DNA from: Circinella minor
Taxonomy: Eukaryota > Mucoromycota > Mucoromycetes > Mucorales > Lichtheimiaceae
Reading direction: 5' to 3'
Length of the DNA: 64,000 nucleotides
Assembly: GCA_016758965.1 (NCBI GenBank)
Contig: JAEPRB010000136.1
Location: 46,354 to 110,353, forward strand
The notes under the pieces are model-generated. The model made no database searches. It saw only the letters and a program-made list of their open reading frames with translations, and was not told the origin of the DNA. Positions 62,590 through 64,000 of the stretch are shown here, one piece after another. The position numbers and the translations under genes are program-made. Numbering within the stretch: the stretch's first letter is position 1; the number at the start of each line of letters is the position of its first letter.

Positions 62590-62720
62590 AATAAAAATGA
62601 GCCATGATTTCGAAAATGAGCCGCTATTTGAAAATGGGCCAGAATTAAGTCAGCTATCGAAATTGAGCCATCTAATTTTGATATTAAGCCATATCAAATG
62701 AATATGAGCTATCAGATAAT
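62590..62720 (+). repeat. Degenerate short tandem repeat with ATGAGCC core
   Basis: AAATGAGCCAT-like units recur about every 18-28 bp (near 62,596, 62,616, 62,634, 62,662, 62,683, 62,703), with ATGGGCC, TTGAGCC, TTAAGCC and ATGAGCT variants. Subterminal binding sites of a transposon are one explanation; the Tc1/mariner gene lies just to the right. Confidence 0.45.
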
Positions 62721-62806
62721 AAAAATGAATATGATCAAAAAGAAACGTAATAATATTTGTTTTTTATATTATTTATATTAAAAGAACCATATATTAAATG
62801 TATTTT

Positions 62807-63597
62807 TTATAATCCTTTTTCACCTGCTAAACAGTGGTCCCAAAAGGTCAATAAATGTTTGATCCAAGCTTGACAATCTTCACGGAAAATGTATTCTGAT
62901 GCCCTTTTCATGCGATCACTTAATTTAGTATTAAGTCTCACTGAAGCAGGATCTTTGTTAACCACATCTTTAAGTTTCGACCAAAATTCCTCAATAGGGT
63001 TCAAAAAAGGTGAGTATGGAGGTAAGTAAATAATCTCAAAACCATGTTCAGTAACCCAATCCTTAACATCAATTGTTTTGTGAATAGCAGCATTATCCAT
63101 AACAAGATATCGATATGGGAGATCATGGGCTTCAATATTTGTAAGTACTTGTTCAATAAATTCCATAAACTCACTACTAGTTGTCTCTTTTTTGGATGTT
63201 GGGTCATTAACTTTTCTTTTTTTGTTTGTTGGTACACAAGCCTCTCGTCTTGACAATATAATGACACCATGGGCAGTAATAGCTCCCAATATGCTGATGT
63301 TTGGTCTTTTTGTTTCCGTAGCAATTTTGCATGGTGATCCAACTTTAGACCAACCTTGAGATCGATGCATATTTCTATTGAACCCAGCCTCGTAAATGAA
63401 AATACACTCAGAAAAGAAGTTGATTCCAAGTGCTATCCATGCTGATACAGATTCATACCGTTGCAAAATATTTGTATCATCATCACGAGCAGCAAGTTGA
63501 CGAACTGTACGCTTGTAAGTCCGTTCTGGTATATCAAAAGATTTGGGTGATGTGTTTAGACCAGCAATACAAAATTCAGTTGGGCCACGACGCTTTC
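62807..63597 (-). pseudogene. Tc1/mariner transposase, 5'-truncated, first catalytic Asp mutated
   Basis: From about 63,597 the minus strand is open for 263 codons to the stop at 62,807. It reads GPTEFCIAGLNTSP, RTYKRTVRQLAARDDD, then the DDE_3 core. The first catalytic block is CIFIYEAGFNRNMH where the family has DE, so the catalytic Asp is Tyr. The second, LVMDNAAIHKT, and third, LPPYSPFLNPIEEFWSKLK, are intact. An in-frame TGA lies immediately upstream, near 63,600, and the N-terminal helix-turn-helix part is missing. The damaged residue and truncation mean it cannot be active by itself. Confidence 0.85.
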
Positions 63598-63638
63598 AAA
63601 AGGTTTTACGAGAACTACAAAAGTTGACACATGCATGA

Positions 63639-64000
63639 TTAGAATTCCAATATCTAAATTATATCAATTCCCACCATGCAAACCCAACTATGCAAGAAAC
63701 AATTAATCCACCTAAATTTAAGGAATTCTCATCATATAGTGATAAGGACGGCTATGCTGGATACACTCCAACAGCGCAATATTTGAGAGTTTTATACACA
63801 GCCATGATCAATGAAATGCGTCATTTAATTGACAAGCAAATGATGGTTTTAGAAGGGCGTGTTTTAAAGGGTAATCACACATTTAAAATAATTAAACACC
63901 TTGGTCGAATTGGCGGATCACCTACCTTCCTTGCCGTCTACACAGTTTGTAATGAATTTGAGGAAATTAGAACGCAACTTCTCGTCCCAACAAAGTCGTT
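63639..64000 (+). CDS. Transposase-like ORF, partial, runs off the window
   Basis: Open from just after a TGA at 63,636-63,638 to the window edge (about 120 codons), with a possible Met start at 63,690. It reads TAQYLRVLYTAMINEMRHLI, DKQMMVLEGRVLKGNHTFK and FLAVYTVCNEFEEIRTQLLV. The GxHTFKIIKH block looks like the first catalytic strand of a DDE transposase, where Asp is expected; here it is Asn. The exact superfamily is not recognised. The neighbouring Tc1/mariner remnant may have landed in this gene and removed its 5' part. Confidence 0.5.

Noticed and set aside
1..64000. CRISPR arrays, prophage or operon-type defence systems
   Set aside because: The DNA is eukaryotic with spliceosomal introns, and no regular repeat-spacer array is present.

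Overview
The window reads as nuclear DNA of an AT-rich filamentous fungus. Genes are split by short GT-AG introns (about 45-250 bp), A/T homopolymer runs and di/trinucleotide repeats are everywhere, and the C2H2 regulators carry poly-Asn, poly-Gln, Ser and Thr runs. A TPR/F-box/LRR protein of the Dia2/Pof3 type, a full-length ABCC transporter and a Hob/Rvs-type BAR-SH3 protein all point to fungi. The very low GC and a bacterial-type RlmN enzyme make an early-diverging lineage (Mucoromycota, probably Mucorales) my best guess; this is inference. Exon boundaries were placed by eye using frame continuity and GT/AG sites.

Layout. 1-4,300: a duplicated block holding a secreted aspartic-protease-like gene. 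4,300-7,680: non-coding, with a GC-rich, hairpin-rich island near 6,400-6,560. 7,684-14,400: gene cluster of RlmN-like radical-SAM methyltransferase (-), STRE-type zinc-finger regulator (-), protein phosphatase inhibitor 2 (-) and an unrecognised 201-residue protein (+). 14,400-19,900: gene-poor, with a small fold-back element and a dispersed repeat. 19,941-22,149: F-box/TPR/LRR protein. 22,830-31,330: inverted copies of the left-end block in two pieces, flanking an HDA2/3-like gene and carrying the second protease-like paralogue. 31,330-38,880: a graveyard of gene remnants and repeats, including two copies of a Mutator-like MITE with target-site duplications. 38,886-54,810: a second gene-rich stretch (GST, BAR-SH3, putatively myristoylated methyltransferase, ABCC transporter, Emi1-like protein, C2H2 regulator). 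54,811-64,000: gene-poor and transposon-rich, with a 140-bp tandem repeat, a MULE remnant lacking its DDE core, an extremely AT/Asn-rich ORF, a Tc1/mariner transposase with a damaged active site, and the start of another transposase-like ORF at the right edge.

Most genes are independent housekeeping or regulatory functions, with no operon-like system. The most unusual item is the pair of aspartic-protease paralogues. Both keep the first catalytic DTG, both have lost the second catalytic Asp (Ser in one, Ala in the other), and both have intact seven-exon structures. They look like conserved pseudo-enzymes. The second is the non-autonomous Mutator-like element family with near-perfect terminal inverted repeats and 9-bp duplications.
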